From Trissonchulus latispiculum (lineage: Eukaryota > Nematoda > Enoplea > Enoplida > Ironidae), in assembly GCA_030248195.1 (NCBI GenBank), contig JASAND010015551.1, positions 1 through 64,000 on the forward strand: a stretch of DNA of 64,000 bases, in the 5' to 3' direction. The notes under the pieces were generated by a model, which saw only the letters and a list, made by a program, of their open reading frames with translations, did no database searches and was not told the DNA's origin. Both the position numbers and the translations under genes were made by a program. Below, one piece after another: positions 1-12,100 of the stretch (positions are counted from its first letter, which is position 1; each line of letters begins with the position of its first letter).

Positions 1-149
1 GTGCTGTGGTGGGGTGGGGTGGGGACGTAAGTGATTTTGGGTCAAATGTGAAATTTTCGAAAAGTGGTCAAAATAGAATCTGCTTGCGCATGGTGTTCGG
101 AAATATATTATGTTGGTTCTTTTTTGCGCATACATATGTAAAAGAATGG

Positions 150-941
150 AAAACAAGAACCAAAAATGCTCCTTCGTCGCATGTAAAATACATATGAGTA
201 CTCTCAGGCAGGTTGTACAAAGACGGAAACTAGCCTGTAAAATGCATATGAGTGGCGTTGAGGTTGTAAATTAAGGGAAACAAGTTGCAACGGCTTAACA
301 TATGAGCCTGTCCTATAACGAGGCTCATATTGGCGTCACAGTGCAGCCATCTTAAAGATCATCAGGTCATCATATTAAAGAAAAAACGAATGAATAGACA
401 TAACATGTTAACATTGTGGCTTGAAAGAAATGGACAGAAAAGTGAACTGCGACACCTCAAGTTTACTGTACATATGCAAGCTGATGTTCCCCGAAACACC
501 ATGGCACCTACTATTTCCGGAAGCACTATAGTACACCTACTGTATTCTCGGAACACTATGACACACTACTCTCACATATATACGTAATGCTTTCCCCACA
601 TGGCTCTGAGTCAGAGCGCAGAGTGGCATGCCGTATAATGCGTATGCACAGTATAATGTCTTAGCGACAAGATGTGTGAAGGACAATTTTGTAATGAAAA
701 GCTTTACGTGCTATTTATATGAAAGTCAAATTTCGACAAATTATATTATGACATACGCCAATATGAGCCTCGTTATAGGACAGGCTCATATGTTAAGCCG
801 TTGCAACTTGTTTCCCTTAATTTACAACCTCAACGCCACTCATATGCATTTTACAGGCTAGTTTCCGTCTTTGTACAACCTGCCTGAGAGTACTCATATG
901 TATTTTACATGCGACGAAGGAGCATTTTTGGTTCTTGTTTT
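150..941. mobile_element. Foldback element with two identical 187-bp inverted arms
   Basis: Positions 150-336 and 755-941 are exact reverse complements over 187 bp, separated by a 418-bp spacer (337-754). I compared the two arms base by base and found no mismatch. Each arm contains a smaller hairpin near its inner end (ATGAGCCT ... AGGCTCAT). I see no open reading frame of note and no clear target-site duplication, so this is probably a non-autonomous foldback/MITE-type element. The spacer shows nothing recognisable. Identity of the arms implies recent insertion or gene conversion. Confidence 0.85.
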
Positions 942-1059
942 GCTTACTGAAATAAGTATATATTGAATTACAGATACATATCACAAATATTTTACAAACC
1001 GAGCATAACACTTATATGGGTTTGAGCGGCGATAAGTTCTGAACATTTTGTGGGTCTGC

Positions 1060-2830
1060 CGTAAGTGTACTGGATTTATTTTAGGCGAAAAAAGTGAGGG
1101 TGGGGCGTGGGGAGTGTGGGGAGGAGCCCCCACTATTGTGGGGGGATGGTCTAAATGCTACAAATACTGTAAAAAAAATAGCCTGTTTTCTACCTGTGCT
1201 GCTATAAATAAGCTAAAATACTCAACAATTAAATTTTAGCACCACAAGACGAATTTTGACAAAGGAATTCCAGTGAAACTGGAAAATATCTGAAAATTTT
1301 GACCAAAAATCCTTCATATTTTTTTTATTTCTGGGCACCTGAAGGTGACTGGGAGGAACCCCAAAAATTGAGGGTGGTGCCGAGTGGGGCCGGCGCCCCC
1401 CACTAAAGCAGGAATTTTCTGTGTAAAATCAGGGTATTTTTTACCGGAGTGGGAGCGGCGAGCCCCCCCCCCGAAGTTGACCTCCCCCCGAAACTGCCTC
1501 CCCCCTGAAATCGCCCCCGGATTTTTGCTTCCCCCAGGGATTTTTAGGGGGGGGGCAAATTTTTGCCAAAAATAGGCAAATTTTCCGGTGTCGCCGGAGA
1601 TTTTTCGTAAAGATTACTATTTTTAGCTTAAATCCTGACGTTTTTGAGAAATTTTTGCTTTTCTATGTGTAAAATACGCCAAAAATGCCAATTTTTAGCT
1701 CATGTTTGCAAAAAATCCCCCCGAAGATGCCCCCGGGAAGCCCCCCCCCCGCCGAAAAAATCCCTAAAAAATACCCTGTCAAATACTGCTTATTTCCGCA
1801 AAAAATATATTTACACAGTGAAAAACTAATTTACACAACAAAATACACAGCCAAATTTTCGGAAATTTTTACAAAAAGTGCTCTGAAAAGATAGCATTCA
1901 AGCTTTTCATATTTAAAAAAGCGCTAGCTATATTAGGTGGGGGATGCCACTCCCAGACCCTGTCTCTTTCCGAAGATTTACAGTAGTTTTCTACATTGTG
2001 ACATGGTTATTGGAGGTCCTTTTTTCTGTTGATACTCCTGCTTATCTAGTAAGTTATTAGTATGTAATTTATTTACTTACTGCATCCTATGTGGGTTTAT
2101 TTTAGGCAAAAATAAGTGGGGGGACGCCCCCCCCCACTAGTGGGGGGAAATAAACTGGACCAGAAATGCTAAAAGTACTATATAAATAGCCTGCTTTGCA
2201 CATACACTGCTATAAGTATGCTTAAAAATGCTCAAAAATCAAGTTTTCGCACCAAAAAAAGGCGATTTTGATCAAAAATTTCCGGCGAAGCCGGAAAAAT
2301 TTTGAAAATTTTGATCAAAAGTCGTAAAAATTTGGCAATTTCTGGGCACCTCAGGGTGAGTGGGGGGGAACCCAAACATGTGGGGATGGGGCCGAGTGGG
2401 GAGGACCCAAAAAGTCCTCTGTCTAGTTTTTGGGAACACTGTCACAAACTTAAAAATCAAGTTTTCGCACCAAAAAAGGCGATTTTGATCAAAAATTTCC
2501 GGCGAAGCCTGAAAAATTTTGAAAATTTTGACCAAAAATCCTAAAAGTTTGCCAATTTCTAGGCACCTTAGGGTGAGTGGGGACAAGTTCAAAAAAGTGC
2601 GGGGGGCCGAGTGGGGTGGGGGGGGTGCGAGATTGGGGGGAAAGCTTATTGGAAATATTGGAAAAGGAAAAGAAGCCGGAAAATTTTTGAAAATTTTGAC
2701 CAAAAATCAAAAATCCTTAAAATTTGGCATTTTCTGGGCACCTTATAGTGAGTGGGGTGGGGAAGGAGTGGAGTGGGGGGGGACCTGAAAAGTGGGGGGA
2801 CGCCCAGTTGTATTTTGAAAAACAACACTC
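1060..2830. repeat. Degenerate tandem repeat array (about 1 kb unit with about 215-bp subunits)
   Basis: The segment starting near 1060 (TTTTAGGCGAAAAAAGTG..., G-rich tract, then a 'GCCTG...TGCTATAA' stretch) recurs near 2098 with the same order of blocks, giving a large unit of about 1.04 kb. Within it a subunit built on 'TTTGACCAAAAATCC', 'CCGGCGAAGCCGG' and 'TTTCTGGGCACCT' recurs near 1230, 2240, 2460 and 2670. Long G and C runs are frequent. Open frames here on either strand, for example the minus-strand frame at 2272-2703, are by-products of the repeated low-complexity sequence. The remaining stretches at 942-1059 and 2830-3070 show nothing recognisable. Confidence 0.6.
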
Positions 2831-3070
2831 TTAAATTTTACACAGCTTTAAACCAAAATTCACACTGAAATTTAAATTTACACAAGATTCACACAGGTCC
2901 GATTTTGAAAAAATCCCTGCACTAAAGTAAACCCAGAGTGTAGCCGGTGCACTTTCAAGCAAGATCTAACCAGGGAATGAGAGGGTCGGGACTATTTGCA
3001 GTTGTCCTTTAGTCTTACGGGCTGGTCTAATACGTACCATCATAATCTTTGCATCTTTTTCATCTTTCAG

Positions 3071-3162
3071 GCCTTTGTACTTTCTGTGGAATCACTTAAA
3101 AGTTTTATGTTGCTGTCAACGGAAAATCGCATAGGATTACTGAATTTAACAAACGACATGAC
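3071..3162 (+). CDS. Tudor gene, first exon seen (residues 1-30)
   Basis: Preceded by the pyrimidine-rich acceptor CATCTTTCAG and followed by the donor GTAAGT. It encodes the N-terminal strand of the extended Tudor domain ('FVLSVESLKSFMLLSTENR'). It ends in phase 2, which the next exon completes. There is no in-frame start here, so at least one exon lies upstream. Confidence 0.7.
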
Positions 3163-6100
3163 GTAAGTTTAGAACTCAGTTTTCTGTCGGTACAGAATAT
3201 CTTTTCTCTTTTTAAATCAAAAAATCATAGTTGTCGCCTTTCCATGTCACTTTTTTTACTGATTGGGGAAAATAAGCTAAAGCCTAAGAGTTGTAAATTG
3301 AGCTTGGCAGACTTTACGTAAAAAATCTCAGGAATAACAGTGTGCGCGTTTTATACACTATAATATATTTAAGGTATCACGTTGCGCCTGCATTTTATGG
3401 GATTAAGTCGTTTGAATTTTTCTTCCGTCAACGGACAATGTCCATAATCTGGGCTCAGTGGGGAGGAGAGGGGGTGAAGGCCCCTATACACACTGCGCCC
3501 CAGTTCTAGAGTAATGCTACATAGTCGTACTATACATACGTAGTCAACATTTGAGTTGTGACTCTTGGCTTCGGTCTGTGAATCTGGAGATGAGCACCGG
3601 CTGCCTATAACTTCCTGTAGGTTGTAATTCTGTTTGGGGTCAACTTTACCTTATTACCTTTTTCGCTTATTTTATGATAGAACTAATTTTTTACAGTGTT
3701 TAGCTGCTACAAAAAGTTCACCCCTCAAGAAACCTCTGGATTGAGCTCAACATAGACACTTAGACATGTTTTAGAAGCTGTTAACTGTCCATAACAGTAA
3801 CAATAACAATTGGAGATGCCGGGACCCAGCCCATGCACGGTCACTTTAGTTAATCTCTGACCAAAATTTTGTAATATTTGAAATTTTTTGCCTCAATTTT
3901 GAAGTTTCAAATGTCAATGAGAAGCTAAAATGTTTCAATCGTGTGTTTTCACTGATGTAAATGAAAAACAATAGTAATGTTTGTGAATCTGGAATCGTTG
4001 CAAACAATTAAATTTTTATAAACATTTTTAAAATTTTCTATTTGAATTGGACTCCAATTCTTAGACCCGGCCTCGGCCATGGCCGTGACGAAGTCCCGAC
4101 TCCGGTAGTGGCAGCAGCAATGCATCCTTGACAGGGCTCTTGTGTAGTCCTGAAGACTCCCCCATTAACTAAATCCAAGTGTTTGGACACAAGTAACATT
4201 CTTGCTAAAGGTACTGTACATATTTTGTACTCCAAGTACTTTGTGGCAAAGTTATCGCCCACGTTGTTTGTGGATTTTCTTTCCATTTTCTTTCTGACCT
4301 CCCCTGTTTTTCCTTCTTCTTCCTCTTTCGGCATACGCGGAACCCACTTTTGGCAGGCATCCAAGAGTTGAAAACTGAATTTACTAGGAAATGGCTAGGC
4401 TGGAGTTTTTTTTAGAATCAGCAGTTTCTGCTCGTTGTCTTAATTTAGCGATTTCTATTGTTCTCCCTACGGAAATCCTTACTCTGAATTTCCATTGGAC
4501 GTTATGAGACCTGGCTTAGTCTGTGCTGCCTTTGATACTTCACGCAATGTGTGGCAGAGGGCCCAAATAAAGAACCTTCAGCCTGTTGATGACGGAACAA
4601 CCATGTTTGAGGTAATTTATCTACAAATGTATCATCCATGGTTGCGAATATACTGAATGTGCAAAAACACCGAGCGTCTTTATTTAAATTGTGAAATAGG
4701 TTACTGGGCTTTGTCTAGGCTAACATAGTTGAGGGACACAAAACGGCCGAGGAAGTCCGAAAATTTGAAGTTTTGATATTATTTTTATGACGAGATCTTA
4801 ACTCTACAGTGTGGAAATCATTTAATTGTTATGATAACCCACCATTAAAGAGCTTCGCGAAGTTCAAAAATGATCCATCTGTAATAAGGTACAGTATAAG
4901 TTGGCTGGTATCAGGGATGGGCACAGAAAAGACTACTGTAGAAAACGGTTTTTTGGTGTTCCGTTTATTCCGCTTCCTTCGTAAAAGCTCTCAAGCTTTT
5001 CGCTAAGTTGGAAAATGTTTGAAACATTGGGTGTGGGTAAAAACCAGCCCCAGCCCCAGCCCCAGCCTCGCACCAGCCTAAGAAAAACCAGCCCCTTCTC
5101 TCGCTGACCACTGTACACTTTAAACTAAGGACTTTAACACATAATTACGCATATGTGTGCAGACAGTATATAAGTGCATGCTCCGTCCGTATGCGTTAAT
5201 TGTGCATTATATACAGCCATATAAAATATATAGGTGTATTGGACATTATATTTATATGATTTTGTACAATTGGGGAGTTCAAGGAAATTTATTTCCATTC
5301 AAAGAAATTAAAGAATAGAAATTAAGAGTTTGAAGTTATAATATTATATATAATCGTTAAAAGTATATATCCCGTCAAGCTTGAATGAATTATGAAATTA
5401 TTCTGATTCTGATGTTAAAGAATATACAGTTTGGGAATTTCAAAATTTAAAATAGGATCCCTTTATCATAAACCACTTTACTGGTTCCAGTTAATTCAAA
5501 TTTCGAATTCGCAATTAATATGCCAATGCCAAACTAATGCTAACTTAAATATTTAATAAAAAGTCCTAAAATAATCTTTAAATTCAATGTTTCAAAATTC
5601 AAGAATTTTAAAAAGTTTAAGCTTTAGTTGCAAATTGATCAGAAATATATTGCTTCTGTCTCTTAAATTTCTGTGTTTATTGGTTTAATCTCCGATTATA
5701 TATGTCCAGTTTTCAGTTAGGAGGGAGGAATAGTAAAATTGAATTTGAAGGTTCAATATATACATGACAGAATAAAATGAGAGCTTTGAAGTTTAGAAAT
5801 TTTAGCGAAGGTTCATAAAGCGTACAGACTTAAAAAATTAAAATAGCAGGAAATGAAATTGTATAAATATTTGTGTAAATAAAGTTTCCAAGGAAAATAT
5901 TGAAATTTCAAAATTTTGATCTTGTTCATTTGAATGTTTTAAATTTTGGTCAAAATTATATATTCTGTAGGCATTATTAACGATTATATTATAACTTCAA
6001 ACTCTTAATTTCTATTCTTTAATTTCTTTGAATGGAAATAAATTTCCTTGAACTCCCCAATTGTACAAAATCATATAAATATAATGTCCAATACACCTAT

Positions 6101-9100
6101 ATATTTTATATGGCTGTATATAATGCACAATTAACGCATACGGACGGACCATGCACTTATATACTGTCAACACACATATGCGTAATTGTTTTAAAGTCCT
6201 TAGTTTAAAGTGTACAGTGGTCAGCGAGAGAAGGGGCTGGTTTTTCTTAGGCTGGTGCGAGGCTGGGGCTGGGGCTGGTTTTTACCCACACCCGAAACAT
6301 TAGGATAAAAATAGACATTATTGGAAACATTTGGACACTAGTCTAAAAATGTTATTGAGGAAGAATTGGCGAAACAACACACGGCAAAATACAAACAAAT
6401 TGAAAGTTTATCGTTGGAAACGAAATATTTTCGTCGACTCCATCTTCAATAGACGGATGGTAACAAGTTAGTTAACATAAAGTTTTTATTGGGGGAGGGT
6501 TGGAGGCCTTCACTTTTAATTCCTACTCCACCTTCTGGAGCTCTGCCTGCAATTTTTGTCATATACTCAATCGCTTTTTCGCCAGGCATCCGAAAGTGTC
6601 AAATTTGTCAAAATTTCAAACCTTTCCTCAATTTTCCACTAATTTATGGACTTGTAAACTAAGTTTAAGCTTAGAACAACGATTTCTTTATTGTTACCTT
6701 AATGCTTATTCTTGTATAAAATTGTTTTGTTTAAATTATATTTCCTAGCGGATCTAAATTTACAACCATCCAATTTTAAAACTCTCAATGTCTATGAGCG
6801 GGTATCCGGATGTGGAAACATATCCAATGTGGTCCCTAATGCTCATACTCAACCCTAATGCTGTTGTAATTCTAGATAGGCTTCATTGACATGGGATTGA
6901 CTGAAAATTCGGTTCCTGTTGATAAGCTGCGTCTTTTGCATCGTCGTTTTTATGATAGAATGCCCAGAATTGTCATTCCGTGTCGACTGGATAGTGCCCT
7001 ACCGCCGGAAGATGTACGTTTTTCGTCGTATCTGGTAGGCTTTTCGCTTTCGTAAATTTCTTCATTGATTTTGTTGCGGTTTACCGCTGTCTGTCGAGTA
7101 TTTATTTTGAGGCCAGTGACATTGGTAGCACTACTCTTTCGAATTTATCACTGCTGTTTGAACTAGCATTGGCACAAGCTTTCGTTATGTCTACTTCTAC
7201 ATCTTACAGTGTTTATTCTTGTGGTGACTAAGGAATACGTATCTGATAAAAATTTTGAGCATGCTGTGCTGAGCATAATTATGTTTGTTTAATAGTTGGA
7301 TGAGATGGTGATAAACAGTCCTGTCATCATGTTTGATTGATTGCTGAAAGTGAAATTTAACGCAACAAGTGAAATTACACAAACATTTAAAATCAGGAAA
7401 TTATCTAAAATTTCAAGTGTGAGCTGTATATATTGTGTTTTTTGTTTCTTCAGGAAAAAATGCAGTCAGATGCGATCTTAGAAGAATTTATAACTTCCGT
7501 GAAGTGTCGTGCTCTTACAGTTTTTCCGCGAAATTACAACGTAAGTTCGGACATCAGTACTTCGTTTTGTATTCAACAACACGTGTCGAGCCTTTATGTT
7601 TTGGGATAACTGCTGAGCTTTGTGCAGTTTCTGTAGTAGTGTACCGTTTTGATTATGTACATAGACAGTGGCCAAGGGCGTATCCAGAATTTTGAAAAGG
7701 AGAGGGTACGAATTTAATTTTCCCAAAAATTGGCCAAATTTGCCCAAAAAATGCGGGGTCCGGATTCCCCTTGATACGCCCATGGCACTTGGCAATGACA
7801 ACTGCTTATGTTCGCGCTAATAGAAAACTTACTTACTTGATCACCATCATCTTAGCCACGAAGACATCGGTGGCCTTTGGTTAGCTGTTGCGTCAGTCTA
7901 TTGTGTTATAAAAGTGTCATAAAAGTATATAATGCTATTTCGGCAGTCTATTGTGTTTAGTTCCACGGAGTATGTAATTGAGTATTTTAAAAGCGCCGAA
8001 GTCATATTTTATCACATTATTTTAGTTATATCTGTTAGTTTGGTTACCTACCTTAGCTTTGGTTATTGTCCTGCTATTGATGCATTCATAACAATTTCGA
8101 TTTCCTGAATTGGCTTGTAGAGACAATGAGTAAACACGATGGAACACGCCTTTTTTTAATTTCTAGTTAAAATCACAACATTATTGTTTTGATAAATTTT
8201 TCAGAGTGATGGTAGATTGAATGTTTCCTTACAGTATTATGACGAAACAGAAGCTAAATATGTTTATGTTGAAGACAGATTGACTAGTATCGCAACACAA
8301 GCTGGTGATGCAGTTGTTCCGGAGTCCTATCCAGAACCGGATTTCTCTTCCTCCCCTGGGTAGGTGTCAGTCTGTAATTCATTTTATCGAGCCATACTGA
8401 GTCTTCTAGAATCTTCTAAAATACTTATATGGATGCATTTAGACCTTGGTCTAGTTAGTTAGAATTTAATGTTTAAAAAGCCTGTGTTAGCCCCTGCTTA
8501 GCTAAGCTGGGGTTTTCTTGATCTAATTAGTTAGAATTTAATGTTTTAAAAACCTGTATTAGCCCCTGCTTAGCTAAGCTGGGTTTTTCTACAAGTTTAA
8601 AAATCTCAAAATGTTATTACCTAGTTGCTTTGTTTGTAGGTCGTCTGGTGTGGAGTCACCGGAATTGGGCAATGACACCAATGGTCAGAACTCGGCATCA
8701 ACTGGATTAACGGTATATTTGGAAGTTTCAGATTGTAAAACACAGTTAACAAAAAACCTGCGTTATTATAGCAATTGTTGGTCATTTCATGGTCTTTGTC
8801 ATAACTGGCAGTTTTGCAAAGAGTACTCCGAAAGAATGGATTTCCTACTTTTCATAATTAGTAGAATCCTAATGAGACTTGATGGATAGTTTCCACAAAG
8901 ACGTAATTTGTTGCAATTCACAGAAACTAGTGTGTTTTTGAGAGCTCTGCCCTCCAGTCCTATGCGTAGCTACTTCCGTACGTTTAAGCAGGTGCATTCT
9001 GCATAACCTTATGTTAAATGATCCGAACACATGCTGAAACAGGAGAATAACATAAAAAGCAACACTTTCAAATTTTGAAAAACCCTGTTGTGGAAAGTTA

Positions 9101-12100
9101 GAAATTGACTTCCACCAAGTGTTTATAATAGAAAGAGTATGACACTCAGCTCTTCCTAATAGTATAAGCTTGCAATATGCTGGAAACATTAAGGCCGAAA
9201 TCTCCGGGAGGGGGATTCTCAGCGTGTAAACATACATCGCTGACATTTTTAAAACGGGCGTTTATGCCAGATTAAATACAATAACTTGGGCTAGCAAAAT
9301 CGTACAGCAATTTTTATCATAGGGGTCGCGGCAGCTAAGGTCGGGTTAGTTATGTAGTTACTTTTCTGGCATGGAGAATCGATTCCCGCTGTCAGTTTTA
9401 TCGTCAGACTCACCCATCTTGCTGGGCTGGTTCAACTTTGCCGTCGGGAGGGTCAAGTCGGAAACCGCTTCCTGGAGGTCCATAGTAGGCTTTGCCTCTC
9501 AAAGCTTTCTATGTAGGGTTTGCTGGTCCGCCGAGCTCATTCCCGGTGTCCACTTTGCCGTCTTGAGGGTCCAGTCGACACCCACTTTTAGGAACACCAC
9601 ATAGGACTGTGCATAGCCTCTCAAAACCTTGTCCATAGGGGTTTTCGGTGCCCCGAGCTCATTTCCGCTATTTTTGCCGTCCGACGTACCTATTTTGCTG
9701 GGCTGGTTCCACTTTGCTGTTTGAAAGGTCAGTCGGATGGGGGGGCCCAAGTGGTCAAAAATAAAATTTTTCCAAAGTGGTCAAATTTGGATCGAAAGCC
9801 CTAGGTGAGCTGAGCAACTTTCGCCATGGAGCCCACAAAATCTTGCTGTGTCGGATTTATGTCATTACCTACTTTCTTAATCGGGGATAGACATACATAG
9901 GCCCAACACACATATTATCCCCTTTTGTGCGGAGCATTTTTGTTTCTTGTATCATTAAACCGGCAATAAAATATCCTTTCCTCGAAAATTCTGAGAATTT
10001 CATCATTTCTTCAAAATGCCTTACGTTGTTGCCGGATTTATAAGACATTTCCTGAACCTAACTACATAATTTTATATCGTTAAAAAGATCTTGTTCTACG
10101 CAGCATAATGATATAAAAATTATTTCTGTACTATTTTCCTAACTCAAATTATAGTATGTAATTTTTCAAAAATGTCAGCGTTGTATGTTTACATGCTGAG
10201 AAGCCCACCCCGAGATTTTGGCCTTAAGTTTCGGGCATATTGCTAGCTTATTTTATTAGGAAGAGCTGAGTGTAGTACTCTACTCTTCCTATAATAAACT
10301 CTTGCTTCCACTAATATACGTACTTGTGATTCATGTCCACATTGATTAGATTGATTTTCGGTGATGTTTTTGTTTCTGTAGGCAGTTCCTCAGAGAAGTA
10401 GTGCAAATACTACTAATGAGTCAGACAATGATTTACGGAATTTGGTGGCTGAATTCAGGGATAGCTTCAATCTGGGACGAAGTACCCGTGATGATATTCA
10501 AGTTGCTTTGCATATTCTGAGCGAAAAGAGGTATGAATTGAAGATATTTCGGTGTGTTTTAATCTATTAGAAAACTTTCGTCACCGATTTAGCTAAAGTC
10601 TGATCAAAAGAGAAGATAGGGAATCTTGTTTCCCTCTTTTCGAAATGTTGTTTGATTTTGTAGTAGGATCAGCCTGTAGATTACTGAGGCTCATGCTTTT
10701 GTTAAAATGCTTTATGTTGGTAATTAATTAAAGTTGTTCCGTGCGTGTTTTTCGTTTCGCAATTCATACTTTAACCTGCGAAGAAACCACGTCGATGATA
10801 CCCATTATTTGGTGCTGAGCTTCAGCTGGCAATAATACAGGGTTAGGCTAGTTTATTTATGACGTTAGCGCAGTCGTACTAACAGCCTCTTTTCGCAAAT
10901 ATTCGAGATAGATTCTAGTTTGTTGCCTAGTATGAGAATCTGGTTGATACAATCGTTTTATCTACCAACCTTTTGACATCTATTTCTACCTGTCCCTTAT
11001 TTTAGCACGGAGGGAAAAACCCAAATTTTCGAATTTTGGCTGTAACTTTTTTATTAAGCGACAAATCGAAAATCTAACGATAACTACCATGAGGCCTTGC
11101 GAAGAGCTTCAAAATGAGCCATAAAACGTCTCTCTATCACTTACGGTTGGTGAGAAATTTTCGACCAAACCGATGGGAAAAAACCCAATGCGGGAAAAAA
11201 ACCCATGGGCGGGAAAAACCCAGCCGAATTTTTTGCTGCAAGCATTCCAAAACGGTTTTGACTATACCATTCGAAAGAGCGGGTCATTTTTAGTACATCT
11301 GAATCATAAAATATCAATATTTTTGCAAAAAATCATGTAAAATGGACTTTTCAAAATTTCGTATGTTTAACACGTAAACATAGGCAAATTTTGGAAATTT
11401 TTGAAATTTGCTTAATTTCTGCAGTTTAAGCATCCTATCACATAGAAAACGTGTTTTATTGCATTTAAAGCCAAACCCGACCTATTTTAGTGAAAAATTA
11501 GCGGTTTTTGGCGAAATTTGAAAATTTGGCTTGAAATGGCACCATCTCAGATTTTGGCCACCTGGACCTCACATAGAAGGTCGAACCTAGGTAAAATCTA
11601 TACCAAATTAATCAGGAGGCTCTACTGAGCAAAGAAATGCATGAATTATTCCTTTGCTGCTAATGGTTAGAAAAAAATTCATTTTGAAATTTGGGTTTTT
11701 TCCCCGCACATGGGTTTTTTCCCGCCGAGTCTGGGTCACCCCCAGGTCGCACCACAGGTATTAGAGCCAAATTGCATACACCATCGTGAAGTTCGAGACA
11801 TATCCTCTGTGAAACTGTAATCCGTTTTGGGCTAAGTCTTTCCAGTAGTTCAGGGTGACCCCCCAAAGTTGACCCTGCGTGACCCCCATGTTGGGACCAA
11901 AAATTCCAAAATTTTCAAAGTCCCAAAAAATTTGGTGAGAGGCAGGGGGAACTACAATAATACACCCTCTAGGGTAGTTTTGGACGCTCTTTAAGATAGG
12001 CTATTAAAATCCGATCTAGCTCATATGGGTGACTCACACTGGCGATGGGTTTTTTCCCCGCATATCGGATTGGGTTTTTACCCGCCGCGCTATATATACT

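Noticed and set aside
2272..2828. Overlapping minus-strand ORFs rich in F, P and S
   Set aside because: They are translations of the degenerate tandem repeat; the same words recur with each unit.
4038..4364. Minus-strand 108-codon ORF
   Set aside because: Lies inside intron 1 of the Tudor gene; no family resemblance and no flanking signals.
7478..7801. Minus-strand 107-codon ORF
   Set aside because: It runs through the MITE at 7676-7784 and antisense to Tudor exon 4.
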